A stretch of DNA of 32,213 nucleotides from Spirochaetales bacterium. GTDB taxonomy: Bacteria > Spirochaetota > Spirochaetia > DSM-2461. The position numbers and the translations under genes are program-made. A model generated the notes under the pieces. The model was not told the origin of the DNA. It made no database searches and worked only from the letters and a program-made list of their open reading frames with translations. Shown piece by piece: positions 21,691 to 30,012 of this stretch. The stretch lies in NCBI GenBank assembly GCA_016936555.1, contig JAFGXR010000045.1, positions 1 to 32,213 on the forward strand, in the 5' to 3' direction. Within the stretch, counting starts at the first letter, position 1; each line of letters opens with the position of its first letter.

Positions 21691-23030
21691 CTGGAGAAGA
21701 ACTCGATTTCATCCTGAAAAAAGGTGAAGGATACCGCATAGAATTCAAGGAAAGACTCAATAACTCCCTTGCAAAAGAAATGTGCGCCTTCGCCAACGGA
21801 TCAGGCGGAAAAATCTTCCTCGGTGTTAAAGACAACGGCGAAATCAGAGGCTGCAAACTCGACAACGTCCTGAAATCCCAGATCCAGAATACCGCATCCA
21901 ACTGTCACCCCTCCATAGAAGCGCAAATAATCGAAAAATCGGGAACAGTCATAATCACTATCCCCGAAAGCGAGAGCAAGCCGGTCCAATGCTCCGATGG
22001 ATTCTTTCTCAGGCAGGGACCTAACAGCCAGAAACTCAACCGCGACCAGATAATTGCTTTTCTAGCCAAAGAAGGTCACATACACTGGGATGAACAAATA
22101 TTCAGCCGCTTCGATTTCACGGTACTTTATGATCCTACCTTGATCTTTTCCTTTCTTAAAAAGACTGGAATCCAGACGACATTATCCCATAAAGATATTT
22201 TTGTGAATTTGGGATTGATAAAGCAACGGGATGGAAGAGATTGGTTTACCAATGCGGGTTTTCTCTTTTTCGGTAAACTGCCCGAACTGGCTCCCAATTT
22301 TATGGAAATTACCTGCGCTCTATACAAGGGAACAGATAAAGTCTACATCCTCGACCGGAAAGATTTTAATGATGATCTGATCAGCAATATTGAAAATACC
22401 GTGCAATTCGTAATGAGAAACACCCGCATGAGAGCGGAAATAAAAGGTCTTCTCCGAAAGGATATCCCCGAGGTACCGGAAGTAGCTCTCAGAGAATCCA
22501 TTGTCAATGCTGTTCTCCATCGGGACTACAGCATTCAGGGAGCCCGGGTCATGGTTGAAATCTATGATGACAGAATTGAAATCAGCAATCCCGGAGGGCT
22601 GCCACCGTCCATGACACCGGAAGAGTTCGGACGGCGCAGTGTTATCCGAAACCCCAATATCGCCAATATGCTCCAGAGATTCGGCTACATAGAACGGATG
22701 GGAACGGGAATCGGACGCATTAATGAACTGTGCGATGCCAACGGGACCGCTCGACCCGCCTACGATTTCGAGGGATTCTTTTCTGTAGTCTATTCGAGAG
22801 TGATTTTGGACTCTATTTCGGAGAAAAGTTCGGAGAAAAGTTCGGAGAAAAGTTCGGAGAAAATACTGGAATTGCTATCGGAGAATGAAAACCTCACCAT
22901 TACCGAACTATCAGATATTCTGGGATTATCAACAAGAGCCGTGGAAAAAAACCTGAAAAAACTGCAGGAAGAAAACAAACTGACACGCGTAGGACCGGCC
23001 AGAGGCGGCCACTGGAAGATACTGACATAA
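21687..23030 (+). CDS. AlbA_2 (Schlafen AAA_4)/HATPase-type regulator inserted before hsdR
   Basis: 447 residues. The N-terminal AlbA_2 domain shows YRIEFKERLNNSLAKEMCAF and ANGSGGKIFLGVKDNGEI (about 15-55). A central GHKL-like ATP-binding domain has ALRESIVNAVLHRDYSIQGA and IEISNPGGLPPSM, then RNPNIANMLQRFGYIERMGTG. A Ser-Glu-Lys-Ser linker repeat (about 378-391) leads to a winged helix (LTITELSDILGLSTRAVEKN). Such proteins are common beside or inside type I R-M loci and are thought to be nucleic-acid-binding regulators. The start overlaps the stop of the truncated hsdR leader. GC is moderate, unlike the OLD gene before it and like hsdR after it. Confidence 0.88.
   Translation: MTGEELDFILKKGEGYRIEFKERLNNSLAKEMCAFANGSGGKIFLGVKDNGEIRGCKLDNVLKSQIQNTASNCHPSIEAQIIEKSGTVIITIPESESKPVQCSDGFFLRQGPNSQKLNRDQIIAFLAKEGHIHWDEQIFSRFDFTVLYDPTLIFSFLKKTGIQTTLSHKDIFVNLGLIKQRDGRDWFTNAGFLFFGKLPELAPNFMEITCALYKGTDKVYILDRKDFNDDLISNIENTVQFVMRNTRMRAEIKGLLRKDIPEVPEVALRESIVNAVLHRDYSIQGARVMVEIYDDRIEISNPGGLPPSMTPEEFGRRSVIRNPNIANMLQRFGYIERMGTGIGRINELCDANGTARPAYDFEGFFSVVYSRVILDSISEKSSEKSSEKSSEKILELLSENENLTITELSDILGLSTRAVEKNLKKLQEENKLTRVGPARGGHWKILT
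22818..22865 (+). repeat. Tandem 12-bp repeat coding Ser-Glu-Lys-Ser units
   Basis: TCGGAGAAAAGT occurs three times in perfect tandem plus a fourth unit with two changed end bases. It encodes SEKS repeats in the linker before the winged helix of the AlbA_2 protein. The frame-neutral 12-bp unit allows linker-length variation by slippage. Confidence 0.9.
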
Positions 23031-23041
23031 GGGATTAATGC

Positions 23042-26000
23042 ATGTGTAATTTCAGCTACTTAAAAAAACACGACTACTACAACACATTTTCATCGGCCTG
23101 CGTGGAAGCGGAAAAAAGCCTGGTTGTTTCCTATGCCTCAACAGCCATACTTTCCCGGAGAGCCCTCGAACTATCCATCAAATGGCTCTACAGCTACGAC
23201 AGCGATCTCACTCTCCCCTATCAGGATAATCTCTCATCGCTGATGTATAACTACTCCTTCAAAGACCTTATTGATATGAGGCTCTTCAATGGACTCAAAT
23301 ACATCAAAGACCTGGGCAATAAAGCGGTACACACAACATCACCCATCAAAAAAGAACAGGCAGTCTACTCGCTCAAATGCCTCTATGAGTTCACCTCCTG
23401 GATCGATTACTGCTATTCCGATCAGTTCCACAATGTTCCCTTCGACGAATCGCTGCTCCATGACAGCGAAGAGAGAAAGAAAACACGGCAGGAACTGCAG
23501 GATCTCTATGACCGGCTCGGTTCCAAAGACAGAAAACTGGAAGAGGTTCGAAAGGAGAATGAAGAACTTCGCAGCCGGATCACGGCCAAGAGGACAGAGA
23601 ACGAAAAGGCAAGAGAAAATTTCCCTGTTGATGATATAAGCGAATACCAGACCCGGAAGATGTTTATCGATCTGGAACTGGAGATTGCCGGATGGACCAT
23701 AGGCTCTGACTGCATCATCGAAGAAGAAGTGACGGGAATGCCTAATTCTAGCGGCACAGGTTTTGTTGATTATGTCCTCTATGGTGATGATGGGAAACCT
23801 CTGGCTCTGATTGAAGCCAAACGGACCAGTATCGATCCCCGTCAGGGAAAAGATCAGGCCAAACTCTACGCTGACTGCCTGGAACAGAAATACAATCACC
23901 GCCCCATCATCTTCTACACCAATGGATTTGAATATTATATCTGGGATGATCTGATCTATCCCGAAAGACGGGTTTCCGGGATCTACACCAAAGCAGATCT
24001 GGAATGGACCACCTACAAAAGAACCAACAAGAAATCTCTCAATACAGTAGAGATCAACGATGATATCACCAACCGAACCTATCAGAAACTGGCCATTCAA
24101 GCGGTCTGCGATACTTTTGAGAAACGGCACCGCAAAGCCCTGCTGGTTATGGCTACAGGATCGGGAAAAACGAGAACCGCCATCTCTCTGGTTGATGTTC
24201 TATTAAAAAAGGGATGGATCAAAAACATCCTCTTCCTGGCCGACCGGATCACCCTGGTCAAACAGGCCAAGAACAACTTCAGCAATCTGCTGCCCGACCT
24301 GTCGCTGTGCAACCTTCTTAATGAAAAAGATTCCCCCGAAAGCAAGATGATCTTCTCCACCTACCCCACCATGATGAACGCCATAGACGACACCAAGGGG
24401 AAAGACGGATCGAAGCTCTTCACACCGGGACATTTCGACCTGATTATCATCGATGAATCACACCGAAGCATCTACAAGAAATATCAGGCCATCTTCGACT
24501 ATTTCGATGCCGCACTGGTGGGACTGACGGCAACACCTAAAAACGATATCGATATCAACACCTATTCCATCTTCGATCTGGAAAACGATGTGCCCACCTT
24601 CGCCTATGAACTGGGAGAGGCAATCGAAGAGGGTTATCTGGTCCCCTACAACACCATTGAAACGCGAATGAAACTACCCGAAGAGGGACTCCACTACGAC
24701 GAACTGGATGAGGAAGACAAAGCCCAATACGAAGAAACCTTCGACGAAGAGGAAGACTTTTCTGGCGATGATATCAACAAATTCCTCTTCAATAAGCAGA
24801 CTGTCGACATTGTGATCGAAGATCTGATGGAGAAAGGGATCAAAGTGGAAGGCGGCGATAAACTGGGCAAAACCATTGTCTTCGCCAAAAATAAAAATCA
24901 CGCAAAGTTTATCATAGAGCGATTTGATGCCAGATATCCCAATTACAGCGGACATTTTGCCAAACCGATTTACACGGATATCAAATACGTAGACAAGACC
25001 TATGAGGATTTTACCGAAAAAGATAAACTGCCTCAGATCGCCGTATCAGTGGATATGCTCGATACGGGAGTCGATGTCCCGGAAATCGTCAACCTGGTCT
25101 TCTTCAAGAAAGTCCGGTCCAAATCAAAGTTCTGGCAGATGATCGGACGGGGAACCCGGCTCTGTGAAGATCTATTCGGTATAGGACTGGATAAAGAAAA
25201 CTTTGTCATCTTTGACTACTGTTCCAATTTCGAGTTCTTCCGGGAAAACAAGAACGGTAAAGAGAGCACCCTCTCCAAATCACTGACGGAAAACCTCTTC
25301 AATATCCGCGTCGATATTGTCAAAGAACTTCAGAGACTCGATTATCAGGATGAAGAACACACCGCCCACAGGCTCTCGATGGCTGATGAGCTCTACAAAG
25401 CCGTCACACAGATTGATGAGACCCGGTTTAATGCCAGAAATAAGCTGAAGTATATCCATAGATACAACAAGAAAGAAAAATGGGAGAATCTCACCGATTC
25501 CGATCCCAGGGAATTGAGCGAACACATCGCTCCCCTTGTATCTCCTATCGATGATGATGAACTAGCCAAACGGTTTGATTATCTGCTCTATACGATTGAA
25601 TATGCCCAGCTGACTGGTAAGATCGCCAATAAGCCCAGAATGCGGGTGATATCTACGGCTGATGAGCTCTCCAAGAAAGGTAATATTGCCATGGTGAAAA
25701 AGCAGGAGGAGATTATCCGACAGGTCCAGACTGATGAGTACTGGCAGGATGCTACTATCTTTGACCATGAGAAGGTCCGTATTGCCTTGAGGGATCTGTT
25801 GAAGTTTATCGATAGTGAGCCGAGACGGACTTATTACACCAACTTTAAAGATGAAGTGCTGGATGTACAGGAAAAACCCGGAGAGTTTTCTGTTAATGAG
25901 TTTAAAGACTACCGGAAGAAGGTGAACCATTACCTGAAGAGTCATGAGGATGATACGGCTATCTACAAGCTGAAGCATAACAGGAAGCTGTCGGAGCACG

Positions 26001-26362
26001 AGATAAAGCATCTGGAGGAGATTCTCTGGCAGGAACTGGGCTCGAAAGAGGATTATAACAGGGCGTTTGGTGACAAGCCGATGCTGGAGCTGGTCTGCAG
26101 TATTGTCGGGCTTGAGGCGAAAGCTGCAAATGAACAGTTTTCCCGGTTTCTGTCTGACGAGAGTTTGAATAAAAATCAGATGGAGTTTGTGAAGATGATT
26201 GTCCGCCATGTAATTCAGAACGGGTTGATTGAGAAGAAGATATTGAATGAGCAGCCGTTTAACAAGTTCGGGAGCATTGTGGATCTGTTTTCAGACAGGA
26301 TGGATGTGGCGAAGGAAATTGTGGCTGAGATTGACCGGTTGAATGGCCGGGTTGTGGGGTGA
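23042..26362 (+). CDS. hsdR: Type I restriction enzyme, endonuclease/translocase subunit
   Basis: 1106 residues. Order: a DUF4145-like N-terminal helical domain (1-130); a coiled coil (about 145-195, RQELQDLYDRLGSKDRKLEE); a PD-(D/E)xK nuclease with Asp243 in FVDYVL and Glu258-x-Lys260 in ALIEAKR; a superfamily 2 translocase with Walker A ATGSGKT (371-377), DESH (471-474), GLTATP and a later MIGRGTRLCED motif VI; and an EcoEI-type C-terminal domain. It translocates and cuts unmodified DNA. The start carries AAGGG 8 nt upstream. It is separated from hsdS by two genes, an expanded layout. Eleven nt separate its stop from zorA. Confidence 0.94.
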   Translation: MCNFSYLKKHDYYNTFSSACVEAEKSLVVSYASTAILSRRALELSIKWLYSYDSDLTLPYQDNLSSLMYNYSFKDLIDMRLFNGLKYIKDLGNKAVHTTSPIKKEQAVYSLKCLYEFTSWIDYCYSDQFHNVPFDESLLHDSEERKKTRQELQDLYDRLGSKDRKLEEVRKENEELRSRITAKRTENEKARENFPVDDISEYQTRKMFIDLELEIAGWTIGSDCIIEEEVTGMPNSSGTGFVDYVLYGDDGKPLALIEAKRTSIDPRQGKDQAKLYADCLEQKYNHRPIIFYTNGFEYYIWDDLIYPERRVSGIYTKADLEWTTYKRTNKKSLNTVEINDDITNRTYQKLAIQAVCDTFEKRHRKALLVMATGSGKTRTAISLVDVLLKKGWIKNILFLADRITLVKQAKNNFSNLLPDLSLCNLLNEKDSPESKMIFSTYPTMMNAIDDTKGKDGSKLFTPGHFDLIIIDESHRSIYKKYQAIFDYFDAALVGLTATPKNDIDINTYSIFDLENDVPTFAYELGEAIEEGYLVPYNTIETRMKLPEEGLHYDELDEEDKAQYEETFDEEEDFSGDDINKFLFNKQTVDIVIEDLMEKGIKVEGGDKLGKTIVFAKNKNHAKFIIERFDARYPNYSGHFAKPIYTDIKYVDKTYEDFTEKDKLPQIAVSVDMLDTGVDVPEIVNLVFFKKVRSKSKFWQMIGRGTRLCEDLFGIGLDKENFVIFDYCSNFEFFRENKNGKESTLSKSLTENLFNIRVDIVKELQRLDYQDEEHTAHRLSMADELYKAVTQIDETRFNARNKLKYIHRYNKKEKWENLTDSDPRELSEHIAPLVSPIDDDELAKRFDYLLYTIEYAQLTGKIANKPRMRVISTADELSKKGNIAMVKKQEEIIRQVQTDEYWQDATIFDHEKVRIALRDLLKFIDSEPRRTYYTNFKDEVLDVQEKPGEFSVNEFKDYRKKVNHYLKSHEDDTAIYKLKHNRKLSEHEIKHLEEILWQELGSKEDYNRAFGDKPMLELVCSIVGLEAKAANEQFSRFLSDESLNKNQMEFVKMIVRHVIQNGLIEKKILNEQPFNKFGSIVDLFSDRMDVAKEIVAEIDRLNGRVVG

Positions 26363-26373
26363 GAGGAAAAAGT

Positions 26374-27915
26374 ATGAGTAATTATGTTTCTATTCTATTT
26401 ATTTTTATTATTGGTCTCATTGTTATGATCTTGTATTTTAACATGCGGGGAAAACTAATGCGTCTTCAGAATTCTTTAAAAATTTTTTTCAGTACAATGA
26501 GAAATGATTTTAATTTAGATTACTCACCTCAAGGGTTTAATATTGTTAATTACCGTGATGAAAGTCATCCTTGTCTAACGAGATTTAACAATTCAGTCAA
26601 ACCTCTTTTAGGGAAATATATACTTATTGAAAAACCATCAGAATTATTAAAAGCCTCGTCACTATTTCCAACAGATTATCAGAATTTTATAAGAGTATTA
26701 AACTTCCCTTCTATCTTTTTAGGATTAGGAATTCTTGGAACTTTTATAGGATTAACATTCGGTCTATCACAATTAACAGATTTCACAAATAATGATTCAT
26801 TACTAACTCAGGTCCAGGGATTAATATCTGGAATGAGACTTGCTTTTATTACATCAATAATCGGGATGTCATTTTCAATTTTAGGTTCATTTACATTAAA
26901 TAAATCTAAAAAAAATATTGCTTACATAATGAATACAATTATTGGATATATATCAACACAGTTTGAATACATTGATAAATTGGAATACCTCTTATCATCA
27001 ACATACACACTGAAGGGAGAAGAGACTCCTTTATATCTTAGAACTATTGATATTTTACACAGAAATATGGAGTTCAATGAAAGTACGTCTAAAGCTACAG
27101 TTTCTATGAACAATGATCTGGCAACCAGTATATCTAATGGCATCTCACATAATATAGAACCGACATTGAATAATCTAAACAGAACAATAGAAGGTTTTGT
27201 TATTGATAATAAAAATGGAGCACAAGATACAATTTCAAAAGTTATCGAAAGTCTTGAATCATCAATGAAAGAGATGGTGACTCAATTCAAAGACATGATT
27301 TCAGAAGACACAAAAAACGAATTGGATTCCATGGCTAAAATGCTGAAAGAATCTGGTGAATACTTTATTAAAATACCTACCGTTCTTGAGGAAATTCTTG
27401 TGATGATTGAAGATCAGCAAAAGGAACAACTGAAACACTACCAGGCAATAAATCAGGAGGTTGATACTTCAATTGTATCTTTTAATGCTGAAGTGAACAG
27501 ATATCAGGATTCAATAGCAAAATTTGAAAATACCTACGGAAGATTTACCGGGACACTGAAACAACTCGAATCATTCTTTGATAGAGAGCGAGACAGTCAT
27601 ATAAAAATCGGAAGCTTTATGGATGGTTTCGTAACATCAATGAATCATCAAAATCAATCTATGTCAGAAACGCTCAGGTCAATGAGCCAGTATCTTTCAG
27701 AAATCAGATCTACCGGACAGGAAATAGACGGAGTCTTTAGAACAGTTAACTCAAATATCAACCAGTATGAAAATGAAGTCGGCAACTCTTTGAATAGATA
27801 TCTGGAAAGTTATTCCGGTGCTGTTGAACAATTTACCGACAAACTGGAAACTGCGGTTAATAGTCTTCAGGGATTACTCGGAGATATTGATGACAAAAGA
27901 CTTGTGAGAAGCTAG
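26374..27915 (+). CDS. zorA: Zorya motor stator-like subunit ZorA (MotA/ExbB family)
   Basis: 513 residues from the ATG at 26374 (AGAGGA 6 nt upstream; a GTG at 26359 is less likely). Membrane helices lie at about 4-22, 111-132 (FLGLGILGTFIGLTFGLSQL) and 153-176 (MRLAFITSIIGMSFSILGSF), the MotA/TolQ/ExbB channel pattern. The rest is a long cytoplasmic coiled-coil tail (about 230-510). In Zorya, ZorA and ZorB form a proton-driven inner-membrane motor that senses phage entry, and the ZorA tail carries the signal inward. The tail looks shorter than in the well-known E. coli type I protein (about 730 residues, from memory). AT-rich, unlike hsdR. Confidence 0.9.
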   Translation: MSNYVSILFIFIIGLIVMILYFNMRGKLMRLQNSLKIFFSTMRNDFNLDYSPQGFNIVNYRDESHPCLTRFNNSVKPLLGKYILIEKPSELLKASSLFPTDYQNFIRVLNFPSIFLGLGILGTFIGLTFGLSQLTDFTNNDSLLTQVQGLISGMRLAFITSIIGMSFSILGSFTLNKSKKNIAYIMNTIIGYISTQFEYIDKLEYLLSSTYTLKGEETPLYLRTIDILHRNMEFNESTSKATVSMNNDLATSISNGISHNIEPTLNNLNRTIEGFVIDNKNGAQDTISKVIESLESSMKEMVTQFKDMISEDTKNELDSMAKMLKESGEYFIKIPTVLEEILVMIEDQQKEQLKHYQAINQEVDTSIVSFNAEVNRYQDSIAKFENTYGRFTGTLKQLESFFDRERDSHIKIGSFMDGFVTSMNHQNQSMSETLRSMSQYLSEIRSTGQEIDGVFRTVNSNINQYENEVGNSLNRYLESYSGAVEQFTDKLETAVNSLQGLLGDIDDKRLVRS

Positions 27916-27917
27916 TT

Positions 27918-28637
27918 ATGGCAGATACTTTTGATGAAGATACTTTTGATGAAGATATTTTCCAGGAATCTGATTTATCATTTGATCAGTCCATATCAGA
28001 TTTGATGTCAGCCCTCCTAATGATTTTCATTCTCATTTTAATGGTCGCTCTCATGAAACTGACTTCCATATTCGAAGAAAAGACAAATATTGCAGAGAGG
28101 TATCAGTCCCTTCAAACCGATCTCTATCAGGATCTTTACGAAGAATTTAAAGAAAATCTGGAACAATGGGGAGCTGAAATCGAAAAAGAAACATTAACTA
28201 TCCGATTTAAAGAACCGGATGTTTTGTTTGAACCTAACAGTGCTCAATTGAGGAATAAATTCCGCACAATCCTCAAAGATTTTTTTCCCCGCTATTTATC
28301 AATTCTTTATAAAGAGAAATACAAAAACAGTATTGCTGAAATCCGAATCGAAGGACATACAGCCAATCCAGGAGATCAATATCCATTCATGAACGGTATG
28401 CTCTTGTCCCAGGACAGGACAAACAGCGTTCTAGATTATGTATTGAGCGGTTATGTTCTAAAAGAAAAAGAATTAAAAGACTGGTGCGAAAAATACCTGA
28501 TATCAATAGGGAAGAGCCATAGTCAGCCAATTCTGAATGATGATGGAACACCCAATTGGTCAATCAGCAGAAGAGTTGAATTTCAAATAAGAACAGACGC
28601 TGAAAATGAATTGAAAAAATTACTAGAGGTTAAATGA
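27918..28637 (+). CDS. zorB: Zorya motor subunit ZorB (MotB/OmpA-like)
   Basis: 239 residues. An acidic N-terminus with a DTFDED repeat precedes one membrane helix (about 29-48, MSALLMIFILILMVALMKL). Asp28 in SISDLMSALL sits where MotB and ZorB carry the proton-binding Asp. A periplasmic OmpA-type peptidoglycan-binding domain follows: VLFEPNSAQLRNKFRTIL, IRIEGHTANPGD and LLSQDRTNSVLDYVL. It starts 2 nt after zorA, which has the same order and spacing in known Zorya loci. Confidence 0.92.
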   Translation: MADTFDEDTFDEDIFQESDLSFDQSISDLMSALLMIFILILMVALMKLTSIFEEKTNIAERYQSLQTDLYQDLYEEFKENLEQWGAEIEKETLTIRFKEPDVLFEPNSAQLRNKFRTILKDFFPRYLSILYKEKYKNSIAEIRIEGHTANPGDQYPFMNGMLLSQDRTNSVLDYVLSGYVLKEKELKDWCEKYLISIGKSHSQPILNDDGTPNWSISRRVEFQIRTDAENELKKLLEVK

Positions 28638-28647
28638 TTTAAATACA

Positions 28648-30012
28648 ATGAATTATATTGAAGCACTAAAGTCTCATAGACCTAAAAAGCCAGATATCTC
28701 AAAAAGGACTGATATCTTGGATCGAAGGCTGAAAAAAATCAGATCCAAACTTAACCAGTATGATAAATGGGCTACAGGTAGAACACCTGAACAATACTGG
28801 GGAGATTTTGTAAGCTTCACTCAAAGCCGCAATATTATAAATAGAAGATCTCGGTTTTGTACGAATGATCTTGAGATAAAAAAACTGATAGAGTGTCTTC
28901 ACCTGTGCGACCAATCAATTATCTTAAATAGCTTGCCCAAGTGCTATAATTATTTTATTTCTGAAATTCAGATAAATCTAAAAAGCTCTTCCATGATTTC
29001 CATCCTCAGATTTTTCTTTGAACACTTTTCATTTTTCAGAAAGAATGAACTCCTTATAGAACCCTGGAAGAACCTACTGATTAAAAGTATTCATCAAGTT
29101 CAGCATGAACATATAGGTCCTCTTCTTCTCAAAAATCTTGAGGATCTTGTTGATAAATCAGGTCATAGGAACTTCTATCAATACTTTATTACGAATCGGG
29201 AAACAGATATAAAGCGCTTTATCCAAAAGGAAATCACCAGTTTACACTGGTTCTATAACTCTCAATTTGTATATGCTTCTTTTCTTCAAAAAGCATATGA
29301 TCTCTATAATAACAAAAGTTCTCTAGAATCTATACACTCTTTTATCACAGTCAATGAAGGAATTACTAATAAGAAAACTCAACTAATTTGTTTTTCTTAT
29401 ATTATCCTAGCTGTTAAAAATGCAGATGTAGAAGATTTTCAAATAAAAGACTCTCTCAGATCCAAAATTCTCGTTCATATCGGAGATCCTCATGACAAGC
29501 AAAAATGGTATATTTCTGAAGAAAAGTACAAAGATATAATAGAAAAAGCCAGGATCGAAATAATAAAGTGGCAAAATGAAAAAGTTGCCATTCAGTTTTT
29601 TGAAGCAATGGCTTTTAACGTGGAAAGAAAAAGATTCTGGCTTTCCCATATCAGGGATATGGATGAAGTTAAAATCGTTATTTACAAGCCACATATTAAA
29701 AACGACTCGAAGCTTTTACATCTTTATAAAGAAAATAAACGAACTTTTATCATTTCTGAAAAAAGCAGTACATCGGCAATTCTAATGAAACATAAACAAT
29801 ATATGTTTGTAGAATACTCTGAACATGGGAATGCTCTCTATATCTTCAGAAATGATACAGAGGAATATAATCAATTCTCTAAAGATTATATATCAAGAAG
29901 TACCGACTTCAAAAGGTATACCTTTAAGTTTTCCCCAGGCAGAGCAGCAGGTACACTTAGGCATATCAGAGGATGGGAGTATACTGTTCGAACACTATTA
30001 AGGAGAATCTAG
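28648..30012 (+). CDS. zorC: Zorya subunit ZorC (EH-signature protein)
   Basis: 454 residues, basic, soluble, largely helical. The C-terminal half has the EH-signature pattern: IGDPHDKQKWYI (Gly279-Asp280-Pro281), WQNEKVAIQFFEA and ERKRFWL, then TSAILMKHKQYMFVEYSEHG and a final GWEYTVRTLLRRI. ZorC of type I systems binds DNA and works with ZorD after the motor fires. The ATG has only a distant AGAGG as ribosome-binding site, so coupling from zorB is likely. Presence of ZorC and ZorD rather than ZorE assigns this to type I. Confidence 0.85.
   Translation: MNYIEALKSHRPKKPDISKRTDILDRRLKKIRSKLNQYDKWATGRTPEQYWGDFVSFTQSRNIINRRSRFCTNDLEIKKLIECLHLCDQSIILNSLPKCYNYFISEIQINLKSSSMISILRFFFEHFSFFRKNELLIEPWKNLLIKSIHQVQHEHIGPLLLKNLEDLVDKSGHRNFYQYFITNRETDIKRFIQKEITSLHWFYNSQFVYASFLQKAYDLYNNKSSLESIHSFITVNEGITNKKTQLICFSYIILAVKNADVEDFQIKDSLRSKILVHIGDPHDKQKWYISEEKYKDIIEKARIEIIKWQNEKVAIQFFEAMAFNVERKRFWLSHIRDMDEVKIVIYKPHIKNDSKLLHLYKENKRTFIISEKSSTSAILMKHKQYMFVEYSEHGNALYIFRNDTEEYNQFSKDYISRSTDFKRYTFKFSPGRAAGTLRHIRGWEYTVRTLLRRI

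Noticed and set aside
23339-24130. 263-codon minus-strand frame opposite hsdR
   Set aside because: Shadow of the HsdR nuclease region, which has clear motifs in the sense frame.
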